NCBI GenBank assembly: GCA_007026445.1
Contig: VDMD01000054.1
Coordinates: 62,001-126,000 of the forward strand
DNA: 64,000 bases
From: Schizophyllum amplum
Lineage: Eukaryota; Basidiomycota; Agaricomycetes; Agaricales; Schizophyllaceae
Direction of reading: 5' to 3'
Shown piece by piece: positions 11,636 to 23,701 of the stretch. The notes beneath the pieces are model-generated. The model saw only the letters and a program-made list of their open reading frames with translations, had not been told where the DNA came from and did no database searches. Both the position numbers and the translations under genes were made by a program. Position 1 is the first letter of the stretch. The number at the start of each line of letters is the position of its first letter.

Positions 11636-14472
11636 ATGACAGCGTCTCCAGCTCTCACTGAGCGCCAGCCCCTGCTCGGACGCGTCGACGATGGTGTTCA
11701 GCCTGCCAGCGCTTCAACACGCCCGGGACCGAGAGAAATAAGCAAGTCTCATCGTTATGGGATACTTGTCGGTGTCTGGACGGCCTCGCTTCTGTCTGTG
11801 AGTAATCTTGCTGAAATGCAAGAAAGGCATGACCTTTGACAGTGCGCAGTCTCTGAACGGTAGATGACTCGCTCAGACAAAATGTGTACCTAACTGAGCA
11901 TACCACCTCTCTTGAAGGTACATTGGTACCTACAAGTAAGCGCCTTCTTCATATTGACATCGTGAATATCTGATTATTTGCGCTCTCAGTGCTGCCCTCA
12001 ATCTCGTCGGAGTTCAAGAAGTCCAACCAAGCGAGTTGGCTCGGAACCTCGTGAGTGTCAAAAGTCGTCTCTAGCATGGCCAGGGCAGTATTCTGAGCTC
12101 GATCCAAGATACCTTCTTGCGACATGCACATTTACGCCGCTATACGGGCGTTTGTGCAACGCGCTCGGCCGTCGCGGAGCTAACCAAATAGCCGTCCTGT
12201 TTTGTGCTCTGGGCACGCTAGCGTGTGGCCTGTCCACGAACATGGAAATGCTCATAGTAGCCCGCTTTGTAAGTTCTGTTATTCGCGCATGGTCTTCAAT
12301 TTATCCGCTTTCACAGTTGTCAGGCATAGGCGGCGGTGGGATCTTTACGACGTCGACGTACGCAGTTCTGCTAGTGTTCGTCGGATATAATTTAAATTCG
12401 ATTCACAGCATTGTGGTTAGCGATATGTACAGTCTACGAGTGAGTAGTATTATTCCGCCGCACACCCAATGTCTGACAGTTTGTCGTAGTCGCGCGGCCT
12501 CGCTCAAGGGATGGCAAGCGTATTCAATGGGGTAAGCCCGTCAGCTGGAAGCGGGAGCGTAACTGACATTTATCAGTTCGGGATGGGTCTTGGAGGCCCT
12601 TTCGGCGGCTTTATTACAGATTGGTAAGTGCGCTCATGCTGATTGTGAGGGATGATTAACATGACGAAAGGCTGGGCTGGCGTTGGGCTTTCCTGCTTCA
12701 GCTGCCTTTATTCGCCATTTCGTTCAGCTTGACATCGTACAACCTGACGTATGTCACACCTGTGCGTGCCCATGATTTGTCTACGCTAACTCTACTGATG
12801 TCACTACGTAGCATCAAAACAAGAGCACGAAGAGCGTGCTGAAGCGCATTGACTATTTGGGTAGTCTGACCCTTCTCGTCTCTGTGCGTCGCAGTATTCT
12901 TGCAGGGCTCTCATCTTACCAATATGTCTGCAGGTCGGCTCATGCTTGATCTTCCTCAGTACACGCTATAACAGTATCTTACCTGTGAGTCGCATGACCC
13001 GGCCTTCCAGTCGACTCTTATCGGTCTTTAGTGGTCGGACGCCACTGTTATCGTCCCTTTCGTATTGTCCATCGTCTTCTTCATCCTGTTTATTCTCGTG
13101 GAGCTTTATGTGGCGGTGGAGCCTGTCCTTGCCCCCTTCCTCCTGCGGCAGAAGGTCCCTGTCCTTACGGGCATGTCAAACTTCTTGGTCGCATCCTGCA
13201 ACTTTTCCATCATGTATTTCTTCCCGATGTGGTTTCAAACTGTCATGCTCACAAGCGCATCGACGGCCGGTCAGTCCATGTCCTGCTCAATCGCTATGAC
13301 ATCCCCTTATTCATATCTCTTTTTCAGGCCTGCATTTGCTTCCCAATAGCGTCTCCATGAGTCTCGGCTCGGTCTTTGCAGGCTGGATCATGCACAAGAC
13401 TGGAAGATACAAGATACCGAACACAGTCTTCGGTATATTTCCCTTCATCGCTGCCATCTCGATATGGCGCATGCACGAAGGCATGGGACCAGTTCAGTCC
13501 TGGCTGAGTATTGTGAGTGCGCGATAGACGACCTATTGCGTGTTCTCAATCGCCACCAGATACCCCTCGGCTTCGGCAATGCAGTTGTTTTGCAAACCAT
13601 GCTGAGTGAGTGAAACCGCTTCCTTGGTTATTCCTGTGCTCACGCATCGATCGTAGTTGCCTTGTTGGCTCACCTTGATGGTCAGTATCATCCATTCAGG
13701 AACTACTATCCGGCGCTCACAATGCGTCGCAGAGGCCCATATGGCTGTGGGAACAGGATTTGGTCAATTATTCCGAGGGATAGGTATGTGGCGAAGATAT
13801 TTAATCTGCGGGCCGCTGATGTCGTTCTCCAGGTCAAGTTGGCGGTGTTGCGGTAGCGTCGGCGCTATTCCAGACCAGACTCGACAACGAACTGCGGCGC
13901 CGCATCCATAATGATGACGAGGTGAGCTGGCTGCCACGCTGCTCCAACCGCGAGAGACTGAATCATGCCGGTCTAGCTCATTCTACGGATACGTCAATCG
14001 GCCAGACTGATTCACAGTCTGCCACCCGATATTCAACGCAAAGCACGCGAAGCATACGACGCTAGTCTCAAGAGTGTGTTCGTCTTTGCAGCGGTAGCAA
14101 CTCTGCTTGCATATCTTGTTCGCCTGCCTGTCCGTCTCCTGTGTCGCGCCTTCATCCGTGTTTGAGCTCATTGTTTGTTCCCACCAGGTCCCCGACAAAA
14201 AGCTGGAGCGTCACTCTCCCAAACCGGTCGACACTCCTGCAAGTGGTTCCTCCTCAATTTCAGCAGTGCCGGTGCCCGAGCACGGGGAGAATGATGATGA
14301 TATTGAAGAGTACCACGAGCGCGAAGACCAACTGGGAAACGTCGAACGCGGTGACTCAAGGCGGAGTGCGAAGCGCTTCAGGCGGCTCTCGTCCCTATCT
14401 ACCTATACCCCCACGGACGGTGGTATGGACCTCGAGGACGAGAGGATTGGAGGGTCGGCCAGAAGTCTTTAA
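11636..14472 (+). CDS. MFS transporter A, DHA2/vacuolar Fnx1-Vba type
   Basis: Major facilitator of about 14 membrane segments, likely a proton-coupled exporter or vacuolar importer (Fnx1/Vba or multidrug relatives). The start is the ATG at 11636 (MTASPALTERQPLLG, where ERQPLL resembles an acidic-dileucine vacuolar sorting signal). Many exons follow: GILVGVWTASLLS, FKKSNQASWLGTS, YLLATCTFTPLYGRLCNALG, ALGTLACGLSTNMEML, SGIGGGGIFTTST, GLAQGMAS, FGMGLGGPFGGFITD, LGWRWAFLLQLPLFAISFSL, VDWLG-like DYLGSLTLLVSVG, VEPVLAPFLLRQKVPVLTG, NFSIMYFFPMWFQTVML, SMSLGSVFAGWIMHKTGRYK, IPLGFGNAVVLQTML, HMAVGTGFGQLFRGIG and QVGGVAVASALFQTRL. The C-terminal tail is hydrophilic and acidic. Motif A reads GRLCNALGRR, with Asn at the usual Asp. 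It is a tandem paralogue of the next gene. Confidence 0.88.
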
Positions 14473-15480
14473 GGACAGAAGTTTTGTCCTTTGCATACGC
14501 AGTCGCTCTATGAACCGATGATACCGTGGGCATGGCCTGGCAAGCTAGATCCGTTACGATCAATGGGGTCTGCCTGCGTCTCATTTTCTTTCCCGCTTTT
14601 TCTTGTTCGCTACTATCATCTTTGGCTGACCGGACAACAATAATCAGGCCAGTTGTGTTCACCATGTTAGTGGTCGTTGCTGATCATCGTCCGTCACACT
14701 CAGCGATCAGCATATACAGCAAAAGCAGTCGTCTCGGCGGGCGCCCCATATAGCAAGGTTCGTGTACGCCATCATGGAAGCTCGTTGCGTGCTCGCCGGG
14801 ACCTCTTGAGCCCAACAACATCATGTACAGCGCGGCGTAGAGTCTGAGTCTAGAGTTCGAAGCTGGGCATCGAAAGAGCACAGAGCACAGAGGATAGTCT
14901 TCATCAGTGCCAAGACTTGACCTTTCCTTCGAAACTGCCTGGCCATAGAACGACAATCAGGAGGATCATATTGGACAACACGTAACGGTAGAGCTCGACC
15001 AGTCCGGCCCTTTGAGTGCCATTGCAGTTCCTGGGTTTTCGCGCCGTTACTGTCTCATCAGGGTTTGGAATATCTGCTTCTCGACAGGTATCTGAATCAT
15101 CTGGGTACGTCGACCAGACTACATCTCTCCCATTTCTCACAACTTTATGGCAGGCAGCATCGCGCCTGTCGCATACTTACACCGATAGCTGTGCGGCAAC
15201 AGCGCCCTTACACGGAGCTCTGCGGCTTTGCACGCCAACGAAGCCAGCAGGGCCGGGACATGTCTGGACAGGGAAGAGACAGAAGCTTCCGGCACGGCTC
15301 TCTAACTCTAACACATTCCCCGCACAATGGACGATCAGAGACGGACTTAGTCTCTGCTGTCCGTGTGATTGAGGCCCGTCCAGGGCCCGCAGCGACAGCG
15401 CGGGCTCTGCAAATTTCCTAATATAAATGCGGAGTGCTTGGAGACGAAAGGTCACTACTTTCGGTCCTTTTGCCACTCGC
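14473..15480. other. Intergenic stretch between the two MFS genes
   Basis: About 1 kb of flank between the tandem transporters. Open frames are short and unrelated to the flanking genes. I saw no remnant of a third transporter copy. Confidence 0.4.
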
Positions 15481-18243
15481 ATGCCATATTTTACAGATAC
15501 CTCGCCGCTGTTGCAGAAGGGCTCAGCGGACGTCAAGGCGCCGCCGCCATGTCCGGGACCGTGCGATCTTGAAAGTCGGGACAGGTTAGGAATCCTCGTC
15601 GGGGCGTGGACGGCGACATTTCTCTCGGTGGGTGCAATTGTGCCATCAGCAGCGACGTTTGCTCACCATCGCGTCCATATAGTCACTCAACAGTAAGCGC
15701 CACCCAAGGTGATCTACGTGTTTTACTCACAATCACGTTTAGCATCGCTAGTACCCACCAGTGAGTTTCTATATTCCTTCCACAATGCTGTCTGACCCTG
15801 CCCTCTTCAGTGGTGCCGTCAATCTCCTCAGAATTTCAGAAATCCAATCAGGCCAGTTGGCTCGGCACATCGTGAGCCACCTTGAGAGCCTATGCTAGTC
15901 GCTTCATATTCTCATTTCATCCTTTGCGCAGATACCTGCTGGCGACATGTACATTCATGCCATTGTATGGTCGTCTATGCGACGCGATGGGCCGAAGAAG
16001 AGCCAACCAAACAGCAGTCGTCTTGACAGCGTTGGGAACCCTGGCATGTGGGTTGGCCCCGAATATGGAGCTCCTTATCCTAGCGAGATTTGTGCGTCTT
16101 CCATATGCATATCCGTGCTGCAGGCATCGTCTAATTGTGATCAGATTGCCGGTCTCGGTGGCGGTGGAATCCTTACAACGACGACGTGAGTCTTCTTTCC
16201 TTTCCCCGTGGACTCCCCGTCTCACTCCCCCTCAGCATCATCGTGAACGACATGTATCGCATGAGAGTGCGTCTTGTATAACCCTCTTCAGGATGATGCC
16301 CGTCTGTCTGACGCCGCCGCAGTCCCGCGGTCTAGCACAGGGCATCATGCGCGTCTTCGACGGCGTGAGTGCGCAATTTGTGCGTCCTTTACGCTACTGA
16401 CGGGTCTCCTCTCACAGCTCGGTATGGGTTTGGGCGGGCCAATCGGCGGCATGATCACAGACCGGTACGTCCGCTGAGGCGTCCTTCTGACTTTCCGCCA
16501 ACCAACCTGCTTCCTTCGGACGACCGACTGAACGAATGATCAGATTGGGCTGGCGCTGGGCGTTCCTCGTACAACTGCCGCTGTTCGCGCTGTCGCTCGG
16601 GCTAACGTCGTGTCACCTGAAATACACCGTGACGGTTCGGAGCCTCATAATGTCCGCACTGCCCATCGAGGAAACTGATCACAATTATAGAACGAGAAAG
16701 GAGATAGGAAGAGTGACCTTCTGCGAGTGGACTGGTGGGGATGTCTAACGCTGTTGCTCTCTGTGCGTGCCTACAGCTGTTATTTGATCACGCGAACGCT
16801 GATAATGAGCAGGTTGGCTCTTGCCTCGTATTCCTAGGAGCCAGATACAACAGCTCCCTTCCGGTTCGTTCACTCTCCCTACCTTACTTCAGACGAGGGA
16901 CTCATGCCTATGTAGTGGTCTGACCTGCAGGTCGCCATCCCTCTGCTTCTCTCCCTCGTCTTCTTCGCTCTCTTCATCTGCGTCGAACTCAATGTCGCAC
17001 CCGAGCCCGTCCTCGCACCCTTCCTCCTCAAGCAGGCCGTCCCCGTCCTCACGGGAATCAGCAATTTCCTAGTCGCAGCCTGCAACTACTCGATCACGTT
17101 CTACTTTCCGATGTGGTTCCAAACGGTGATGCTCACCAGCGCGAGTACCGCGGGTGCGTGCAAAAGTTTCTTCCATCCATCCTTCGCTCGACGCTGAAGT
17201 GTCCATATCACGCCCACAGGACTGCATCTCCTCCCGCTGAGCGTGGCGATGAGCGTCGGCTCGATGCTCGCTGGGTATGCGATGCATAGGAATGGGCGGT
17301 ACAAGACCCTCAACCTTACTTTCGGCATCTTGCCCTTCGTGTCAACGCTGTTGATCTACTTCCTGCGAGAGAATAGCAGCCCAGCGCATATGTGGCTGAG
17401 TATCGTGAGTGGCATCGTAATTAAGGACTGTGGCCAGCAGCGTGCTCACCTAACATTTATAGATCCCCCTCGGCTTCGGCAACGCGGTCGTGCTGCAGAC
17501 GATGTTGAGTGCGTTGCATCTGACGCGGGCGTGCAGGACATTCACTGACTGCTTGTCTTTCCAGTCGCTCTTCTCGCGCATATCGACGGTTCGTCTTCCG
17601 CGGGTACGACCATCATCCGAAGGCTGATACTCGAGTAGAGAAGGACATGGCTATTGGAACTGGTTTCGGGCAGCTTTGGCGCGGTGTCGGTGAGTGCTAG
17701 GAGGGCTGGCAAACGAAATCCATTGGATCTGAGCGCATATATCTAGGTCAAGTTGGCGGTGTCGCTGTTTCCTCTGCGATTTTCCAGTCCAGACTGAATG
17801 TCGAACTGCGGAGGAGAATATTCGAAGATGAGGAGGTACGGTGGGTGCAGTTGCTGCTGCTTTGTGGAGACTGACGCATGCGACAGCTGATCTCACGCAT
17901 TCGCTTATCCGCGTCGTATCTCTTCCATCTGGACAACGACACGCAGCGACTGGCGAGGGACGCGTACGATGCGAGTCTGAAGTCGGTGTTCTTGTTCGCA
18001 ATGCTGGCGACGGGGTTGGCGTATGCGGCGCGCTTGTTCGTGAGTGTTGCACCTCTAGCAGTCGGAAACTCTCGCTCACGCGGCGTTTTGACTCGCCAGA
18101 TCCCGGACAAGACGCTCGAGCGAAGTTCTGGCGTGCTCTCCCACCCGCCGCTTATTACATGTTCGTCTTCCGCGGAGATCGCGCCGGCGACATTGAGCTG
18201 GAGCCCTGCGCACGATGAGGAACGCGCGATGAGGAAAGCGTGA
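15481..18243 (+). CDS. MFS transporter B, tandem paralogue of A
   Basis: DHA2-type transporter with the same exon plan as A. I chose the ATG at 15481 (MPYFTDTSPLLQKG) because it keeps a dileucine-like N-terminus comparable to A. Exons encode LGILVGAWTATFLS, FQKSNQASWLGTS, YLLATCTFMPLYGRLCDAMG, AGLGGGGILTTT, GLAQGIMRVFDG, LGMGLGGPIGGMITD, LGWRWAFLVQLPLFALSLGL, NEKGDRKSDLLRVDWWGCL, PEPVLAPFLLKQAVPVLTG, NYSITFYFPMWFQTVML, VAMSVGSMLAGYAMHRNGRY, IPLGFGNAVVLQTML, MAIGTGFGQLWRGVG and VGGVAVSSAIFQSRL. Motif A is canonical (GRLCDAMGRR). All joints I tested are GT-AG and in frame. The stop at 18241-18243 is provisional: an alternative reading frame just downstream, ending near 18324, looks like a plausible charged tail. 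The substrate is unknown. Confidence 0.87.
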
Positions 18244-18620
18244 AAAATGTAGACGCGAGCTCGTATGTCGAGCACATGTTGGCGAAGAAGGGGCGGGCTA
18301 CGGACCTGCATCGAGAGCTTTGATGGTCCGGAGGATGCAAGTGAAGATCCGTAGGACGACCTCCATGACCTGAAGGATGAGTGCTGAGCACTAAGCATGC
18401 AAGCAAGCAATGACGGACAGATATATGCTATTGCAGACAACATGATTCCGTATTATAGACTAAGTATTATAGTAACGATACACGGGCGCCTTTGGGGATT
18501 AATGATAGACATGGCTATAGGTTGTGATGGTGAATGACTGACAACGACTTGTTGGTGCCCCTCCCTTGCGGGCTACCTTCCCTTCGGCATGACCCTCCGT
18601 GTATCCGCCAGACGTCCGGG
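18244..18620. other. Convergent intergenic stretch
   Basis: 3' flanks of MFS transporter B (plus) and the membrane protein gene (minus). The first 80 bases may still be coding for the transporter tail, since one frame there is open from 18246 to about 18324. Nothing else is recognised. Confidence 0.4.
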
Positions 18621-19235
18621 TCACTGCTTCTCCGTGCTGATTGTGAATCCGCCGAAAAGCACCTCGTAGTCCATTAGCCGCGGCCCCCCGCCCAGCCACT
18701 CCGATACGTCCGTCTCCGCCAACGCACGCGCAGTCGAGGCAACGCCAAAGATGCAAGCGCGCAGCAGGCCGAGCGCAAAGAGCCCGCCGATAAGGAACGC
18801 GAGCCCGCCACCGAGTACGAGAGCGCAGAGGGTCCCTTGCGATGCGTCCAAGCCTTTGAGGGTATCTGCAAAACGTAGTCCGGCCGCGCCGGCGGCGAAA
18901 AGGTAGACGAAGGCGACGAGCGGGGCGACCTTGACGAAGGCGGAGGTCTGCGTGAGGTCGGGGTCATCGAGCAGGCGGCGGGCCGTAGACTGCAGTTCGC
19001 GGAGGGTGCGTTCGGCGGGAGAGCGTGCGGCGGGCTTGGGCGGCGGGGTGAGGTCGGGGTAGGATGGTGTGGCGGGGAGAGTCGGCGAGGCTGGGGATCG
19101 AGCAGCGGTGAAGTCGCCTAGGCTGCTAGAGTCACAGATGAAGCCAGAGCGGAAAGTGGGCGGGACGGCGCCTGCGGTGGTCATGACGGTCGTGATGGTG
19201 GTAAGAGGCAAGTCGTGTCTAGGGACGTCGATCAC
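18621..19235 (-). CDS. Unrecognised membrane protein
   Basis: Single-exon open frame of up to 204 residues. I do not recognise a family. The N-terminal half is low-complexity and proline/serine-rich (SPASPTLPATPSYPD, TPPPKPAARSPAERTL), followed by a helical stretch with RELQSTARRLL. Two hydrophobic segments follow: APLVAFVYLFAAGAAGL and LCALVLGGGLAFLIGGLFAL, with a loop between them. The C-terminus is short and ends STEKQ. The likely start may be an internal Met (MTTAGAVPP) rather than the first. Two adjacent helices with a Gly-rich second segment suggest a hairpin-shaped membrane anchor. The strong membrane pattern argues that it is real. It lies convergent to MFS transporter B. Confidence 0.55.
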   Translation of the reverse strand: MIDVPRHDLPLTTITTVMTTAGAVPPTFRSGFICDSSSLGDFTAARSPASPTLPATPSYPDLTPPPKPAARSPAERTLRELQSTARRLLDDPDLTQTSAFVKVAPLVAFVYLFAAGAAGLRFADTLKGLDASQGTLCALVLGGGLAFLIGGLFALGLLRACIFGVASTARALAETDVSEWLGGGPRLMDYEVLFGGFTISTEKQ

Positions 19236-19384
19236 TCGGGCGCCTATTTCATGGGTCTATCTCATTGAGATTCCGAACTCGACAGAATTGTATCCTCCGA
19301 ATGACTGTATTACAATGTGAGTGGAGAGCGAGCACTGTGTCTATACATGACCATAAGATATCGAATACCAACTCCCTTCCGGTG

Positions 19385-20086
19385 TCACCGTCTACTACCC
19401 ATACGGGCCAGTCGGGCGAACGGATTTGGACCCATGCGCATGCCCGGATCCCGGTCGTTGTGCGCATTCCCCGGATGATTCTGCTGCGGGGCCGCTGGAC
19501 GCTCGCGATGTGAAGACGGGTTGAGGACCTCGAAGGCTGCATCCGCCAACCTCCGGGACTTTGGCTGCCGCGACTCAATTTCCTTGAAGAGCTCATCCAG
19601 ATCAAAATCATGCGTGTCCGCCAATTCAGTGCCCCACTTGCGATTCGGGCGGCGTGGGGCGGGGTCCGCGGCGAGGTCGAGGTCGGCGGCGAGGTCGAGG
19701 TCGAGCTTCGGCGGGGCGCGTGCGCGCGCGGGTTCACGCGTTACACCACGACCGGAGAGCTCGCGGTCCCAAGTTCCCCGGCGAGCACGCCAGTCGTTCT
19801 GGTTCTCGCGGTGCGATCGACGGCGGTACGAGCCTCTTGCGAACTCGTCCTGATCGGGGGCTTCTATTGGCCTCGTTGTGCCGTCCGCGGCGACTTCATG
19901 GTGGGGAATGGGGTCGCGCACAAACTCCTGGCGTATGGTAGTAACATTATCTCTTGGCTGTGCTTTGCGAGCCAAGACGGGCGCTGAGGTGTGTAAGGCG
20001 GCGGTGCGATTGAGGGCGGCGAGCCGTGCGCACGAGCAGAGCCGGGGGGAGAACCAGGAAGACACGGAGGCCATCACGGAGGCCAT
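19385..20086 (-). CDS. Probable mitochondrial protein, unrecognised
   Basis: Open frame of about 233 residues from the Met at 20086 (MASVMASVSSWFSPRLCS). The first 50 residues are rich in Arg, Ser and Ala with no acidic residues (RLAALNRTAALHTSAPVLA), a typical mitochondrial targeting sequence. The rest is charged and arginine-rich, with a short internal duplication (LDLDLAAD repeated), then KWGTELADTHDFDLDELF, a conserved-looking acidic helix, and a tail ending RLARMGSRR. This resembles small mitochondrial ribosome-associated or assembly proteins, but I cannot name the family. A Met further upstream exists in frame but would bury the targeting signal, so I reject it. Confidence 0.55.
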   Translation of the reverse strand: MASVMASVSSWFSPRLCSCARLAALNRTAALHTSAPVLARKAQPRDNVTTIRQEFVRDPIPHHEVAADGTTRPIEAPDQDEFARGSYRRRSHRENQNDWRARRGTWDRELSGRGVTREPARARAPPKLDLDLAADLDLAADPAPRRPNRKWGTELADTHDFDLDELFKEIESRQPKSRRLADAAFEVLNPSSHRERPAAPQQNHPGNAHNDRDPGMRMGPNPFARLARMGSRR

Positions 20087-20363
20087 CTGAGGAATGTCAG
20101 AATAACATACGGAGTGCACTATCGTGTTTGCGCACCGTGAACAGAGGGAACGACGTGACGGCGAGGAAAAGGCGCCGTGCTCACAAATTTCCGGGCCGGT
20201 TCTCCGTGAGCTCGCGGGCACGTGAGGGAGCAACGCGTGATGCATGAAACGTGACACTGTTCTCTGTGTTGTTCCCCACCATCATCATCCCCTCCCGCAT
20301 CTTATCCTCAGTTTTCATCTCTGCGCATATAGCCACCTTGACTGCGTGCAATTGGCGTGAGAG

Positions 20364-23300
20364 ATGGTTGCGTGAGTGCTACATCAGTTCGCAGTTCTCA
20401 GAGGCTCACAAGTCCCAACTTCGGTAGACGCCAAGCATACACGGTCCGAGAAGACAAACACATCATCGAATTCCTTGCACTACACAACGAGGATGGTGTC
20501 GGGCGAAGTGGGAACAAGATTTGGAAGGACCTCCTTGTAGCGGACGTGCGTCATCATCCTTGTTTATCGTGCGTTGGCTGATCCGCGATCGACGTGTAGG
20601 AGGTGCGATTCCCTTGGGCAAAAACGCATACCTGGCAATCCTGGAGGGACCACTACAAGAAGAACGAAGACGTATTTGATAGGAAGGTGACCAAGTTTAT
20701 CAAGAGACTGAGGTTGGCGGGGGCGGAAATGCAGGTGAACAGGGGAGGTAATGCGAATGGTCGCGTAAACGCTGGCGATGCAGGGAGCGCAATTGGAGAA
20801 AAAGACGCCGCCGATGAGGAACCTCTGCCCGCGACGCCTAAGAAGAAGCGGCGGCGGAGAGCAGTAGTTGAAGACAGCGACGAGGAGGATGCGGAAGAGA
20901 CACCTCCACAGCCTCGAAAGAGGCGCAAGATGCGCGATGAGGCCGAACGGCCTTCAAGCGTGAGGATCACGCGTAAGCGTCGGGCATCGCGTGCGTGCCG
21001 TTCTGTATCCTTCCTGCGCGCGCGCGCTCACTCTGATTGTATAGCAACACCGGCACCGGCGCGTCCATCCACCCCCACCCCGGAAGCCAACGGCACGTCG
21101 TCCGCCCGCGAGTCCCCGCGTCCACGGCCCGATATTATGCCGTCACCCCTCCGCGGCAACAGACCCGCCTCCCCACACGCAAGGAAGAGCCGCGCGTGTC
21201 GCGTGTACAGAAACAACCGCGCGCGTCTTCTAGCAAAGTACGCGTCGAGGATATGCGCAGCGACAGCGAGGCGGAGGAGGATGGCACGGAAGTCCAAGCA
21301 CCCGGTGAAGAGGACTATGACGCGGAGATCTTCGAGGAGGAGGAGATGTGGACGACGGCGATGGCGGAGACAAGGAGGAGGTTGTGTATGGACAAGGAGC
21401 CGACTTGGGAGAAGCTGAGGAGGAAGACTCGGACGGCAGCGACAGTGATTACGTCCCCGAAGAAGACGGCGAAGAGGCGGACGGCCCGGTTGCAAAATGT
21501 CGTACGTGCTCATCCTGCATTTGTCTTTCCGCTCGGCACTGACACGACTTCCAGTCCTCGACGCACGCCCACTCCAGAAACACCATCGCCCGCCGAACGT
21601 GTCTATCCCGACCTGCGCGACCTGCCCAGTCCGACGCTACCTCAACCACACGTACGACACTTCCTCCAGCCCAAAGTCCACCAGTCGCCCCCGCGCCAAG
21701 TACAGCGCTACCTTCTGCACCAAGCGCAACTCTGATCCCAGCCTTGCGCCTCCCGCCCTCACCCCCAAAGCGCGTCAAGAAGCCATCGAAGACCATTTTC
21801 GACGACCTGCCATCCTCCCACGCCGCTACGCCTGCGTCTAATCGGGGCTCCCCTGCGTCCGATCACGACTCATCTGCAACGCAGTCACCGCCCCCGCGGC
21901 CCCCGCCAACGCTCAAGGAGGGCACGTTCGGCAGCACGCGCTTTGTCCAGGGCGGCGCTCGGGTTGTGCAGGAAGGCCAGGAGGGCAAGAAATGGCCTCC
22001 TGTGCGGCGGAAGAGGCGGCGGAGCGATTCCAGCGAGGATGAGGGGAGGGTGCGTCCGGGACAGGGCGTGGGTGGTCGTGGGGAGGTGGCGGCGGCGGGG
22101 GCGGCGAGCATGGTCGCAACGACGAACGCGACTGGTGCGGCTGTAAAAAGCGGCCCGCCGCCCGTGAGAGGTAGCCTGCCGGCTGCGAACCGCGGTCGTC
22201 CATCCTTGCAGGACGACGTGTCGCGCAAAGCAAGCGTATATCTGCCGCCGAAGAGTAGCGTGCCACTGCCCACGAAGGACAATGTATCCCTGCCGTCGAA
22301 GAGTAGCGTGCCACTACCGGCGAAACGTCCGAAGGACACGTCAATTGCAGCGCCCTCGATGAGCCGCATGACATCAACGTCCTCTACCGGCAGACACGCG
22401 TTCGATGACCGTGGACGAATCAGGCGAGCGAGCGACGTGGGCCCTGTTAACCACGAGAGGAATGCGGAACCTGCTCATCGGGGAGAACCATCTGGTCCCG
22501 GACTATTTCGACCAACTTTGCCTCATAGGCAGTCAGGACTGTCCATTGTGCGCACAGCTTCTTTCCAGTCTCCTATCGTACCTGCGAAAATGGTCGATAC
22601 GACGAACGACGTGCAGGGCTCTCGCGCATCATCAGGAGCCATTGGTGCACCAACAAGAGGCGCTGCCTCCCGCCGCCACACCATTGCAGCTGGCACAGCC
22701 GGCCCGCTACTGGACCTACGTCGACTTGTAGCTCGCGCAGGCACCGGTTCAGTCTCCGGGACCTCGATGCGCTCCTTTGGGCACTCGCGCGCTTCCTCGT
22801 TGGCGACGCATACAACCTCAGCCGCGCCGTCTGAGGCATCTGCGCAGTCGACCTCCGCCGCAGTCCAGCGTGCACCTTCACCCGCCGCCGACCCGCCTTC
22901 GTTCCTCGCCGACGTCGACACCTCACGGGACCGCGCTATGCTCGAGGATCTCGGCGCGGAGCTCGCGGTGCGTCGGCTGTCCGAGGTATGGGGTTTCACG
23001 GAACGCGAGGTCGCGCCGATCTTCGAGCAGACGGGACGCAGCCTCAGTATCACGGAGCGCATCCTGCGCGTGATGCGTGAAGGGGCGAAGCGAGCCGCAC
23101 TCGAGTTGCAGGGATTTATGATCTTCCTGCGATGGATGTCAGTCACGCGGGCGACACCAGCTCAGGCTCAAGGACCGCGAGCAGCGCGGAGGGCGGGGGC
23201 CGGCAGAGCGAGCCCACTGCGATGGAGCTCTCGCAGAGCTTTGCGCCGCAGGACGCATCGACGCCTCCGGGACAGGCGCGCTCACCGTCAAGGTCTAGAC

Positions 23301-23701
23301 GACGTTCCTTGCAGCTGCGGATCAGCCCGCCTCGCCCGTCGCGCAGAGACGAGGAGCGCTACTCGCCGCCTGCCCATACGCGCGGTGCTACGTTCGCCCG
23401 GTTAGAGCGCGAGGGCCGCACTGCAGAGGCTCGTGCGCGCGAGAGGCGGCGGGCCAGCGGCGGTCTGCCTCCTCCGAACCTGGCCTCAACGCCGCGTGGT
23501 GTTCCGGTGAAGGAAGAACCAGTCGAGAGGCTCTGGACGGAGGCGGACGAGCGCTTGCTTCGCTCGGCGAATGAGGAGAATATCGGGGATCTGCGGGCGC
23601 TGGGAGCGCGGACAGATATTGGATTTTTGTTGGGCAGGGTGCAAGTGTTTGCGGGAGAGATGTGTGCGCGAAGACGGGGCGCAAATGCTCAGGCAGCGTA
23701 A
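20364..23701 (+). CDS. Rap1-type Myb domain protein (TERF2IP-like)
   Basis: Likely telomere or chromatin protein. The start is the ATG at 20364, and a 54-nt intron (20372-20425) joins MVA to RQAYTVREDKHIIEFLA. After the next intron the text continues ADEVRFPWAKTHTWQSWRDH and then YKKNEDVFDRKVTKFIKRL. Together these give a Rap1/TRF2-interacting Myb fold: three helices with the tryptophans of GNKIWKDL and HTWQSW. A long disordered middle follows, with basic clusters (KKKRRRRAVVEDSDEED, RKRRKM) and acidic stretches. A helical C-terminal block (MLEDLGAELAVRRLSEVWGF, then TEREVAPIFEQTGRSLSITE) resembles a small helical domain, and the end is ERLWTEADERLLRSANEENI. The frame changes near 23115, best explained by one missing T in GGATTTATG; joins near 21000-21200 are also uncertain. 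No BRCT domain was seen. Confidence 0.72.

Noticed and set aside
21037..21735. A frameshift in the acidic middle of the Rap1-Myb gene near 21345
   Set aside because: One register stays open from about 21190 to the donor at 21500 and splices in frame to the next exon, so no lesion is needed there.
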